64,000 nucleotides of DNA from positions 1,225,369-1,289,368 of the forward strand of contig AP024596.1 of NCBI GenBank assembly GCA_019704295.1, given 5' to 3'. Both the position numbers and the translations under genes were made by a program. The notes beneath the pieces were generated by a model. The model was not told where the DNA came from, searched no databases, and worked only from the letters and a program-made list of their open reading frames with translations. The stretch comes from Sulfolobales archaeon HS-7 (lineage in GTDB: Archaea > Thermoproteota > Thermoprotei_A > Sulfolobales > Sulfolobaceae). Below are positions 47,485 through 56,152 of this stretch, one piece after another (within the stretch, counting starts at the first letter, position 1; each line of letters begins with the position of its first letter).

Positions 47485-47640
47485 AAGCAATTAGGGTTTC
47501 TATTGTGAATTGTAATTATTACAAACCGCAATTAAATAAAGGAAATTGTTAAGTGCTAATTCCTACCTAGTCTATGCAATTGCATTAGATTGAATTCATT
47601 TTATCTTTCTAAAAAAACTGAATTTGTGGCAAACCAGTAA
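47485..47640 (+). repeat. F1 dispersed repeat copy
   Basis: Left part attagggtttctattgtgaattgtaattatt, centre ttaagtgctaattcctacctagtc (conserved core), right part attgaattcattttatc and aactgaatttg. Just upstream of the ATPase promoter. Confidence 0.7.
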
Positions 47641-48856
47641 AAGGTCCACCATCTGGAGTTGAGGAAATTAATTAGATCTCTGTAATAATTTCATAAATTT
47701 CTACAAATAAATATAGAGTGAAATAGCAAAATACCAGATAAGTGAACTACCTTAATCCTCGCTGATAAAACAAAAATTTAGTAATTATATCGCTTTATAC
47801 TCTAAAGTTCATGTGCCTACTTCTATGGAATTGAATTAACTCGGTTTAAGGAATCATCTTGAAGAAAAGAAATTGAGTCCTTTGTTTTTAAAATATGAGA
47901 AATAACTATCCTAGGATTATATCAAAACTAGAGTAAGTTAATACTACGTCGAATCTTACGTAAATATTATTAGTAGGAACTATAATGATCTCATCGGAGT
48001 TAAAAGCACTTAATTTCCTTTGCTAAACATTTCGAGAACTGACGGATTTCAGTAAAGTACTAATAAATTTTTGGTCTGCCTTAAACGAACTTGAGGGGTT
48101 TGCACAGCCCCACAGTCTCATTTGAAAGTGTCCAATGTGGGACTGTTAGTTCCTTCTAGGATTTAATTTTGAGATATGTGAATAAAAGGGATTACATTAG
48201 GCTGAATTGATGGTAAAATACAGGGATTTCAGTAAATTAAACGCCCTGTTAACATGTTCTGAACGCTTAGAAAAGGATCGACTAGTTACGCTAGAAAAGC
48301 TCAATCCCTAGGTTTGATTCTAAAAAATCACGCTCTTTCTACTACACTAAATAAACTAATTTTTATATTACTGCTTTTGAAATATCTGAACGAATTTTAT
48401 CCATGATAGATACGTTTTATAACTTTCTAGTTTATCTAGTTATTCACATTAATTATGTATTGAACAATGTCTTGAGAAAGCACTCGTCGGAGCTGTATCT
48501 CATTTGCAAGAAGACTGAGAAATTCAAGGACCTTACATAATAAGCCTTAAAGGTCTAGGTGATACACTCCTTATACCCATGTCTATACTTCTTCTCCATA
48601 CTTAATCCTTACCTAACGCTATCGTTGGAATTTAATCAAAGATATTCATTACTGAATTAAAACAAATGAAACTTAGAAAAACTGGAATCTGTCATCGACT
48701 CTTACGAATCTTAAGATTTTCAGACACTTGTAATCACTCTAATATCGGCTCATAAAAATGGCAGCATATAGGTCTGAAATTATTAATCGGGGTGGATTAT
48801 CCTTTTTAAGGAAAAATTAATCACCAGTATGCGATTATGAATTCACTCCATAAACG
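47641..48856. other. Long gap between ATPase operon and small gene
   Basis: About 1.2 kb with no coding frame. It holds an F2 copy (48345-48465) and a hairpin-like pair cagccccaca / tgtgggactg at 48105-48114 and 48136-48145. Scraps at 48480-48600 (SLKGLGDTLLIPMSI) may be transposon debris. Confidence 0.45.
48345..48465 (+). repeat. F2 dispersed repeat copy
   Basis: ctaaataaactaatttttat at the left, gaacgaattttatcc in the middle, acttt-tagtttatctagttattcac at the right. Matches the copy at 51896 closely. Confidence 0.65.
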
Positions 48857-49249
48857 TTATTGTCTTAACGCATATAGGAGTTCTCTAAGAAGTTCAAGCT
48901 CCGCATTAACCTCCCTTTCTAAACTCCTTCTTAGAGGTAAAATTCTCTTTGTCGTGAACCTTAAGTGAAGAACTGTGTTATCGAGATAGGGAATAAGAAG
49001 GACTACCAACTGATCGAGTGTATAGTTATTCTTAGATATAATCCATATAATATATTGATCTTTCAGATGAAGTGTAGCGGTGACTTTACCGTTAATTAAA
49101 TAGGTGAGATTACTAATTTTACTGATTTCCTCAACTTCATAGAATAGTCTTAGACAACCCGAATTTAGGAAAAAGGATTGTAACTTCCTGTAATTATAAG
49201 GTAACTCTTTCTCAAGTATGATTTCTTTCACAGTATTATTTCCTGTCAC
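48857..49249 (-). CDS. Small protein of unknown function next to the pilin
   Basis: A 130-aa soluble protein (KELPYNYRKLQSFFLNSGCLRLFYEVEEISK, then beta strands VTATLHLKDQYIIWII, and a C-terminal helix RSLEREVNAELELLRELLYAL). No family recognised. It lies between the pilin and ATPase genes on the same strand, so a chaperone or regulator role for the pilus system is possible but unproven. Confidence 0.6.
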   Translation of the reverse strand: MTGNNTVKEIILEKELPYNYRKLQSFFLNSGCLRLFYEVEEISKISNLTYLINGKVTATLHLKDQYIIWIISKNNYTLDQLVVLLIPYLDNTVLHLRFTTKRILPLRRSLEREVNAELELLRELLYALRQ

Positions 49250-49570
49250 ATCATATTTATCAATTTTTTGTTTGTCTAGAACTATGTTATTTCATTCAAT
49301 TGTTGAATTATAATTAGATATTATTGGTACAACTTATTATTAAAATACAGGAAGGGCTAACCCTGGAAACTACACGGAAAATTATTAAGATATTTAGCTG
49401 CGACATCTTTTTATTAAATCCGTATTGCGTTATTATGGGGGATCTTGTTTATCTTAGGATAAACAAAAATTAGCATGAATCATACCTAGGGACTTATACT
49501 TACCATGTAAAAACAATTCGAAAACAAATAAAAATTTTAGCTTGAAGAATAATATAAACTCTATACTTCT
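49250..49570. other. Intergenic gap
   Basis: About 320 AT-rich bases between two minus-strand genes. Contains the likely promoter of the 130-aa gene; nothing else recognised. Confidence 0.4.
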
Positions 49571-50044
49571 CTAATATATAGTATAGTGTTCTGATATCGA
49601 GGTCGACTGGCTTGTACCAGAAGCAGTCGTTCCAGTGCCAGAAATTTGTATCTCTACCGTGCTACCAGACGGTATATTTGCTCCTTGTTGTTGTACTAAG
49701 AACCACACAACCATTTGGTCGCCAGGATTTAATGTCCCGATACTAGTATTCGAAACCGGATTCACACTACCACTATAAAAGACGTTTCCAGTTAGACTAA
49801 GAGCTATGCCACCTGTATTTTGAACTGTGACGATTATATATTCGGTTTCTCCCCCCAATACTATTGCATTAACATTAAGAATGGAGAGTGATGCCTTCGC
49901 TGAATTACTTGTAAGGAGATGGGCTACATAGTATGCTACGAAAGCGGCAGCAACTATGACAATTAAGATCAACAACACCGTACTAATAATACCCTCTACT
50001 CCTCTTCTTACTTTCCTATTATTGTATCTTTTCTCTACTATCAT
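49571..50044 (-). CDS. Archaeal type IV pilin
   Basis: A 157-aa pilin with a class III signal: basic leader KVRRG cut before VEGIISTVLLILIVIVAAAFVAYYV, which then forms the assembly helix. The remaining ~110 residues are a beta domain rich in Ser/Thr/Gly (TVQNTGGIALSLTGNVFYSGS) typical of major archaeal pilins. PibD-type peptidase would process it. It has a strong minus-strand TATA box (50067-50077) at leaderless spacing. Likely main subunit for the ATPase/platform next to it. Confidence 0.88.
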   Translation of the reverse strand: MIVEKRYNNRKVRRGVEGIISTVLLILIVIVAAAFVAYYVAHLLTSNSAKASLSILNVNAIVLGGETEYIIVTVQNTGGIALSLTGNVFYSGSVNPVSNTSIGTLNPGDQMVVWFLVQQQGANIPSGSTVEIQISGTGTTASGTSQSTSISEHYTIY

Positions 50045-50066
50045 TTCAAAAATATTTTTTCTGGAC

Positions 50067-50077
50067 TTATATATAAA
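50067..50077 (-). promoter_or_regulatory. TATA box of the pilin gene
   Basis: Minus-strand tttatatataagt about 27-30 bases before the ATG at 50044; one of the strongest matches to the archaeal TATA consensus in this window, as expected for an abundant pilin. Confidence 0.55.
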
Positions 50078-50130
50078 CTTTTCCGCTTACTAGACTCTGT
50101 AACAAAAACTCTAAGTAATCCTTACTTCCC

Positions 50131-51050
50131 ATTTCGAACACGTAAACAAGAAGTTGACTCAGAAGGACTTCGAGGACTTCAAGGAGTCAATAGAGGACTT
50201 GATCACCGCAAAAGGAGAGTAGGGTAGGTAAGGTGGAGATTGAGGAAAGGGAAGAGGTTAACTAGGTTAAGCCTCGGTAAAGAGTTAGGGCGTCACACAA
50301 TGAGGGGAAGTTCATGTAAACATGGGAAAACAAGGGAGGAAGAGCAAGTTAACCCCCAGGGCGTACCAATAATCAATACCTAGGCCAACAGGGAAGCACA
50401 GGACTAGCGTGACTAACAAAGCAGGAGATAAGCTACAAGACGGTAGAGAGACTTGTTTAATGTTTTTCCTTGTGCTTTACAACATGCTCTCAAAGAGCGT
50501 AGTGGACTTCGTCAATGGACAGGCTATTCCCTAGTGAGCATTACTGGAAGAAGGTGAGAAGTCCGGGAAAGAGGTGAAAAAAAGGAAAGCACTTCGCGTA
50601 CTCTTCATTACCTAGGCAGTAACTTAATCGCTTAGTTACTCGCTCAAGAGCGAGAGGCTTACGAGGCCCTCTAGTTTCTGAGGGATTTTACCGTGCAAGT
50701 TGACTCCTTGAGGGTTGACAAGTACTACGGCAAGTCTGCACTTGACGACTTCTATAATTCCGAGGTCTATTTAACCTAAATCTAACTTAACGATCGATGG
50801 AGGGAAGATGTCGAGATGACATTGAGGTTCATTAGCCCATTGGAATAAAGGAGTCAAGCCTGAGAACAGAGTCCCCGATCTCCTTTAAGGAGGACAGGGC
50901 GTATCATAAACAGGGTCGATAAGAGAGGATCCACTTGACGTTCCTAACAAAGGTCGTAATTCACGACATACTGTGGTCTAAAGCATTAGATTAAAAATCC
51001 TGAAATCATATGTAAATTTGCAACCCATTAGATTAATTTGTCTCAGACTC
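50131..51050 (+). mobile_element. Decayed insertion sequence, type Y (plus-strand copy)
   Basis: Aligns with the reverse complement of 26865-27830 from ttcgaacacgtaaacaagaag to the end cccattagattaatttg. Transposase frames are broken (start atgggaaaacaaggg at 50323). Same 3' region aagcattagattaaaaatcc as the other copy (there aagcgttagattaaaaatcc). Confidence 0.65.
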
Positions 51051-51195
51051 CTCTTTTGCCTTGTAATTTCCCTAAATTTCTGCGGCCCTTTCTCAAACTT
51101 AATGCTCGGTAAGCGATAATCTTAGGTTTGAATTAGGTACTATTAATATTGTAGAATTTCAGATGATTTGGAAAACAGAATATATAGCAGTGGTA

Positions 51196-51850
51196 TTATC
51201 CCAATTTTACTAAAAATAATATAATTTCGAAAAACCAAGGGAAAATCTCGCCAGCTAAAGTAAAAATAAGTTAAATTTCTTTTTAAAGCGGGGAAAGGAT
51301 CGACCTTTGTATCGGAGAAAGGTGCATAAGCTAGTTTTTGCGCGTATAGTGATACCTTGTGTTTGGCATTATCAAAAGGAAAGAAATGAGGACGTTAAAG
51401 TTTAACCGAGGGAATTCTCAAATCCTTGGTATAAGGGTAAGGAAACCCCGGGATGAGTTCCTTGGCAAATAAGTTACTTAAACCCGTTTAAGTTCATTTC
51501 CTCCAATCCTAAGAACATCGTGAGATGGGTAAGATCCCCTCCTCAGGGTATAGGACTACATCTCCCTTGTGAGATACTGGAAGTGGTTGAGGAACTTTTG
51601 GGAAGGATTATCGAATTCTGTGAGTTGCACATTATTTTTCAGAAGAGAAGAACGTCCTGGGACTTGCCGAGACCTTTCTGAGCTAGACAAGGGAGCAGCG
51701 ACACTAAGGAACGATCTTTAAGGGGTAAGAGGCTTAAAGGGATTAAACGCCTTCGCCAGCTTCATAGGTCTAGCTTACAACATTCAACAATTTGGAACCC
51801 TTGTAAAACCCTGAAATCTTTGCTTTAAGACCTTACTAAAAAAACTCGTT
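51196..51850 (+). mobile_element. Decayed, truncated copy of IS type X
   Basis: Begins cccaattttactaaaaat like the copies at 53.9 and 58.4 kb, has the same gaaatgaggacgttaaag start of the transposase and the ctacatctcccttgtgagata phrase, but loses the rest and has no right end. Confidence 0.6.
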
Positions 51851-51895
51851 CCTAGCCTTGAATCTCGAAAATTATATGATTACTTCTAATCATGC

Positions 51896-52017
51896 CTTAA
51901 TAAACTGATTTTATATTATTTCTATTCTCATAATCGAGCGAATTTAATTCCAGTAAGATGTGTTTTACAAATTTTTTAGTTTATCTAATTATTCGCAATA
52001 ATTACACGTTCGACACT
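51896..52017 (+). repeat. F2 dispersed repeat copy upstream of cassette A
   Basis: cttaataaactgattttatat at left, gagcgaatttaattcc in the middle, ttttttagtttatctaatta at right. Ends 68 bases before the TATA box of the pilin-like cassette A. Confidence 0.65.
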
Positions 52018-52084
52018 GTAACATAATTAGCTAAAAATTTTTACATAATATTCAAGTAAACCTCAAAACTTGAGGTAACGAAAT

Positions 52085-52093
52085 TTTTAAATA
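52085..52093 (+). promoter_or_regulatory. TATA box of pilin-like cassette A
   Basis: ttttaaata centred about 27 bases before the GTG at 52116, predicting a leaderless mRNA for the three-gene cassette. Confidence 0.5.
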
Positions 52094-52115
52094 GAAGATA
52101 AGAAAAAAACTCCTA

Positions 52116-52619
52116 GTGAATAGAAGAGCAACATCGGTAATTATATCGACGGTCCTCCTATTATTGATCACTTTGGTAGCAATATCACTAGTCATGTATT
52201 ATTATGGATCGCAAATACCATCAGCGGTTAGCGTATCACTACAAAAGGAAAGAATTGCTATAAGGGAGGGAGGGCAGTTACTTAATTTGATTTACTTTTA
52301 CTGTAATAGTCCCTGTTACAGCGCTACGTTTTACGTTGAAGACACATCTTCACTACCAATATATATACAGGCGGTATGCCTATTGAGTCCTGACGGAACT
52401 GTAAGTCTATATACGGAAGGGTTAAATGTGGGTAATTCACTTAATGGTTTGGTAGAAATCTGTAACAGTAACGGACCATTACAGACGACTAATATTGATG
52501 GCGTTGAATATATAATCCTCTTTTCACACGAAATTTATTGGATTCATATAGATTATCCCGGAAATATTGCTTCAATGAAGCTTATTATCAAGAGTAATGG
52601 ATTTTATATTGAGGTGTAG
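52116..52619 (+). CDS. Cassette A, gene 1: pilin-like protein
   Basis: A 167-aa protein with a class III-type N-terminus (NRRATSVIISTVLLLLITLVA) and a short hydrophobic assembly helix, then GSQIPSAVSVSLQKERIAIREGGQLL, a beta domain with four cysteines (CNSPC, AVCLL, EIC), and an ending FYIEV. Its counterpart is the 173-aa protein at 61315-61836, sharing the phrases EGGQLL, ATFY-EDTS-LP-Y and SDGFY-EV. The GTG start fits the TATA spacing. The stop is directly followed by the next ATG. Confidence 0.82.
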   Translation: MNRRATSVIISTVLLLLITLVAISLVMYYYGSQIPSAVSVSLQKERIAIREGGQLLNLIYFYCNSPCYSATFYVEDTSSLPIYIQAVCLLSPDGTVSLYTEGLNVGNSLNGLVEICNSNGPLQTTNIDGVEYIILFSHEIYWIHIDYPGNIASMKLIIKSNGFYIEV

Positions 52620-53048
52620 TTGATGAGTATGAAGGCCCAAAGCTCTGTAATAGTTATGATTGCAGTAATGGCAATATTCTTTCTAGCGTTATCATCAATT
52701 GTTTATGTTCAAATGATAATGGGAACCATTACCAACGAGTATAAGTCAATATACCAGATCGATGTATTGAAGGGAAGGGAATCGCTACTTGTAACGGTGT
52801 ATCAAAGTGAGCAAGGCTATGTCCTTACTATTGTAAACAACGGTCCAATACAGACAAGAATTACCGGAATTTTTGCAGTATGTAACAGCGGTAATTATTT
52901 AATGAAATGTCCGTTGAATAACGGTGCAGATCAAACTTTGTCTCCTCAACAAAGTATAGTATTAACCTATAACCCGCCTAACCCAACTAACGTTGAGGCA
53001 TACATAGTAGTTACTATGTATGGAAACGTTTATTATGCAGCGACGTGA
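52620..53048 (+). CDS. Cassette A, gene 2: pilin-like protein
   Basis: A 142-aa protein with a class III-like N-terminus (MKAQSSVIVMIAVMAIFFLALSS) and then YKSIYQIDVLKGRESLLVTVYQS, a beta module NNGPIQTRITGIFAVC ... LSPQQSIVLTYN and the end MYGNVYYAA. It is a one-domain version of the head of the 1,415-aa protein. Counterpart in cassette B: 60863-61312. It overlaps neither neighbour by much, being bracketed by gene 1 and gene 3 on the same transcript. Confidence 0.82.
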   Translation: MMSMKAQSSVIVMIAVMAIFFLALSSIVYVQMIMGTITNEYKSIYQIDVLKGRESLLVTVYQSEQGYVLTIVNNGPIQTRITGIFAVCNSGNYLMKCPLNNGADQTLSPQQSIVLTYNPPNPTNVEAYIVVTMYGNVYYAAT

Positions 53049-53052
53049 GAGC

Positions 53053-53523
53053 ATGATGAGGAATAGAAAAGAGACTAGAGCAGTTTCAGAGGTTGTAGCC
53101 TCGGTTATCTTAATTTTAATAACTCTTTCTGCAATGAGTTATGTCATATATTACTTTATGTACAGATACTATGAAGAAGGAGCTGGACTAAATTTAGAAG
53201 CAAATAGACTAATATTATCGTCAGGGCAGATAATATCAACACTTTACGTTTATAATAACGGTACGGATTACGTTTTCTATTTTGAAGATATTGGTAATTT
53301 CAAATTGGATCTGCAGGGGGTATGTTACATGACCGGCGGAAAATTAGTTAACATAAGCGCTAACGCGCCTATATATAACTATTCTAGTGTGGTTAAATGC
53401 GCACCAACCACAATTTGGCCGCGAGAAGTTTACTGGATAGTTCTAAATGATGGTGAACTAAGCTCCTTTAATGGTATTCTCTATCTTAAAATAAACGGTG
53501 TATTCATACAGCTACAGGGATAA
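53053..53523 (+). CDS. Cassette A, gene 3: pilin-like protein
   Basis: About 156 aa from the ATG at 53053 (the open frame extends upstream to 53020, but the counterpart's length favours the inner ATG). Class III-type N-terminus RNRKETRAVSEVVASVILILITLSAMSY, then YYFMYRYYEEGAG, SSGQIISTLYVYNNG and YVFYFEDIGNFKLDL, and a two-cysteine pair. It starts five bases after the gene 2 stop and has a weak cgtgag Shine-Dalgarno-like site. Counterpart: 60338-60853. Confidence 0.8.
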   Translation: MMRNRKETRAVSEVVASVILILITLSAMSYVIYYFMYRYYEEGAGLNLEANRLILSSGQIISTLYVYNNGTDYVFYFEDIGNFKLDLQGVCYMTGGKLVNISANAPIYNYSSVVKCAPTTIWPREVYWIVLNDGELSSFNGILYLKINGVFIQLQG

Positions 53524-53866
53524 TATCTAACATATTTCGTCGACAAATACTTCAATTGATAAATTCAAAATATTTTCCTAATAAAATAGTACTCGCCAGA
53601 GTGTTATGTAAATAGCGTTAACAAGGATTGATAAGCTAATTGGAATTTAAAACTTTCAATTGCTTTCTATCAAGAAGAATACAGCGGAGCTTAGGAAAGT
53701 GCTTGTTTTATAACCTATCTCGGAACTACACGAAAATCTTTTGACCAATTACGATATACAGGAAAGAAGTCCTATGGCTTTAGGTATGATAACGTCTTAA
53801 CTAGGTTGGGTCTATGTCCCCTCTTTCACGTCTTAGAGAGGATGTTGACTTACTCATGGAGCAGTG
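53524..53866. other. Gap after cassette A
   Basis: About 340 bases with no gene; it ends at the left end of the type X insertion sequence. No clear terminator beyond AT-rich sequence. Confidence 0.4.
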
Positions 53867-55244
53867 TTGTTTCGCCAATTTTACTAAAAATGAGACAATT
53901 TTTAAAACATGGGAAAATCTCGCTCAAGAGAGTAGAAATTAGCTAAAAATTCGGTTAAAGTAGGGAAAAGATCAACTTTTATCTCAGAGGAAGATGCGTA
54001 ACCTAGTTTTTATACGTATAGTAATACCTTGTGTATTATCAAGCGGGTAGAAATGAGGACGTTAAAGTTTAAGCGAGGGACTTGCAAAATCTTAGTATGA
54101 GGGAAATCAAGATTAGGAACAAGTCCCTCGCTAATAGTAGAGGAAGCGTTTAAGAAGATTTCCTCTAATCCCCGGGACATTATCAGGAGGAGTAAATCCC
54201 TCCTCTTGGGGAATAGAGGAAAGGATTACATTTCCCTTGTAAGACAAGGAAAAAGCTAGGTAAACTTCTGGGTAGAACCTTAGAGTTCTGGGGGCTGTGC
54301 TCGATCTTCTCTGATATCGTGCTTGGATTTGACGAGACCTTCCTAGGTTTGGGTGAGAAGGAGGCGGAAAGAGTGGGGGACAAACTCTTCTCGGGAAAGG
54401 CCAAGGTTAGATCCACGGATATCTTGTCTCCCGTGAGATGTAACGTGGTTACCCAATTCGCAGTTCCAGGGGATCAAAAGCCCTCAGAGTTTCTTCAAGA
54501 TTTCGTCAAGAAGGCTGTATAGTACATCAACTTGAGTTACGTTGTTGCTGACGCTGGATTCCTCAACCTCGAGATCGTCAAGGAGTTACCCGCTAAAACC
54601 GTGATCAGAGGGAAAACTAACTTGAAGGGAGTCAAGGAACTCTTTGCCCAGCCCCTTACCGTGAAGTACTACAGTTAACGATAGAACTTACGTTGCTTAC
54701 AGGGAAGTAAAGTACGAGGGACTCTACTATTACGACGTGATTTACGTGAAACACAAGGGGAAACCAACGCACTTCGTTTTCCTGTCCAACATCGAGGGAG
54801 ATCCCTACGAGTTGGCCGAGACCTGCAGGTCGAGGTGACAAATAGAGGAAGGGTTTAAGACGAGGAAGGCTAGAATAGAACTCATAAGGAGATTGTGCAA
54901 CAAGCTCTTCCTCTACCTGATCTAGCAATCCTCAACACAGCCTGGAACTTGTACCTCTTCCTCTCGTTTAACTTCAAGGCACCGAAAGAAAAGCCCGTTG
55001 CGTTTGACCAGTTCGTCAACCTCCTCTAGGCGTTTTCGAGCAGGGGATGGACTATGTACCTCGCTTTGAACTCGTGAGAAAATTTCAGAACTTATTGCGT
55101 TCCTTATCCTTAACTTGTAAAATATTCCGTATCTTGACTAAACATATGATATTGTTACGCCCCTTAAGTTGACTTAATCCTATATTTCTATGTATAAGTC
55201 ACCCTAATAATATCTTACAAGTATGAGATTTTTTGGCGAAACAA
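53867..55244 (+). mobile_element. Decayed insertion sequence, type X (copy 1)
   Basis: Terminal inverted repeats TTGTTTCGCCAA (left, 53867) and TTGGCGAAACAA (right, ending 55244) bound a ~1.4 kb element. Its transposase starts at atgaggacgttaaag and is broken by several stops; remaining pieces include LGFDETFLGLGEKEAERVGD and YEGLYYYDVIYVKHKGKPTH. The DDE type recalls IS4/ISH3-like elements of Sulfolobales, but I cannot name it. Confidence 0.75.
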
Positions 55245-55284
55245 GACTGCTTATGGAGAATATATACGGTAGAAGTAAGGATAA

Positions 55285-55970
55285 GCTATCAAGGTGTTCA
55301 TTAATTTGTTGGCCTTCCTACACCTCCTCCTGCATTACGTACAGCAAAAGGTGTTCAAGGCCTTAAGGAAGACGAAATTGATTCCCATAAGCTCTTACTA
55401 CATAACAATAAAAGAGATCCAAGGACCTTCCAGGAGGCCAGCAGAGAACTCAGAGGTCATGACGCACAGTATTGTTATTAGTACGAAAACGGGAGGTCAT
55501 TATGTGCTTATTAAGTAGGAGAAGAAGGACTCCAATTTCCTGGAGGCTGTCATGGAAAAGATGAGTTTAGCGTGATAAGCGCTTAGGTTACAACTAATGA
55601 GGCAGTAGTTAAGAGCTTTGAGGAAATAAAATCCCTGGTAGAAAGAGGTTTAGATATTCCCCGGTAACTAGAGATATCACCTCTATTAGAGGTCGTAGTT
55701 CTATCTAGGAAGAAAGTCCATACCAGGCGTGATCACCTAATAAGCGTAAGGCAGTGTCCAAGTTTAGGAAGTTAAGCTACAATCTCCGGAGGACTGTTAT
55801 GAAACGGGCTCTCCTTTGAGACAATCTTCTCAGTCGTAAAGCGTATCCTCAGGGGGCCAATTATGGGAATAAGTTTTCTAGGACAAGAACTTGAGTCGAA
55901 ATTCACTTTAGGCTACTCTTTAATCACCCGTACGACCAATAAGGTTGTGAGTAAGGGATATGCGCAGCGA
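55285..55970 (+). mobile_element. Decayed IS5-like transposase remnant
   Basis: Broken frames with VFKALRKTKLIPISSYYI, KKVHTRRDHLISVRQC, GLSFETIFSVVKRIL and SFLGQELESKFTLGYSLITR, the C-terminal pattern of IS5-type DDE transposases. Starts next to the type X right end; ends near a sequence gcgcagcgaagcgaagg. The promoter region of the following surface protein gene lies beyond. Confidence 0.6.
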
Positions 55971-56152
55971 AGCGAAGGAGTAACGAATACGTTAAAATAA
56001 TTACTGGATAAGCTCTTTATACTATATTATTTTTTAAATAAATTAAACTAATCCACTAAGCATATGAGAGAACCGTCCTCTTACATGGGTCTTCAGCTCC
56101 ATTAATTACCGATAAGTTAAAACTTAATAACAGTTAACATAATGTACTTATA

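Noticed and set aside
19000-48500. CRISPR array, because of repeated AT-rich intergenic units
   Set aside because: The repeats are ~120-150 bp, dispersed, in both orientations, without regular spacers.
54183-54928. Short frames on the minus strand of the type X IS
   Set aside because: Decayed transposase debris read in the wrong frame.
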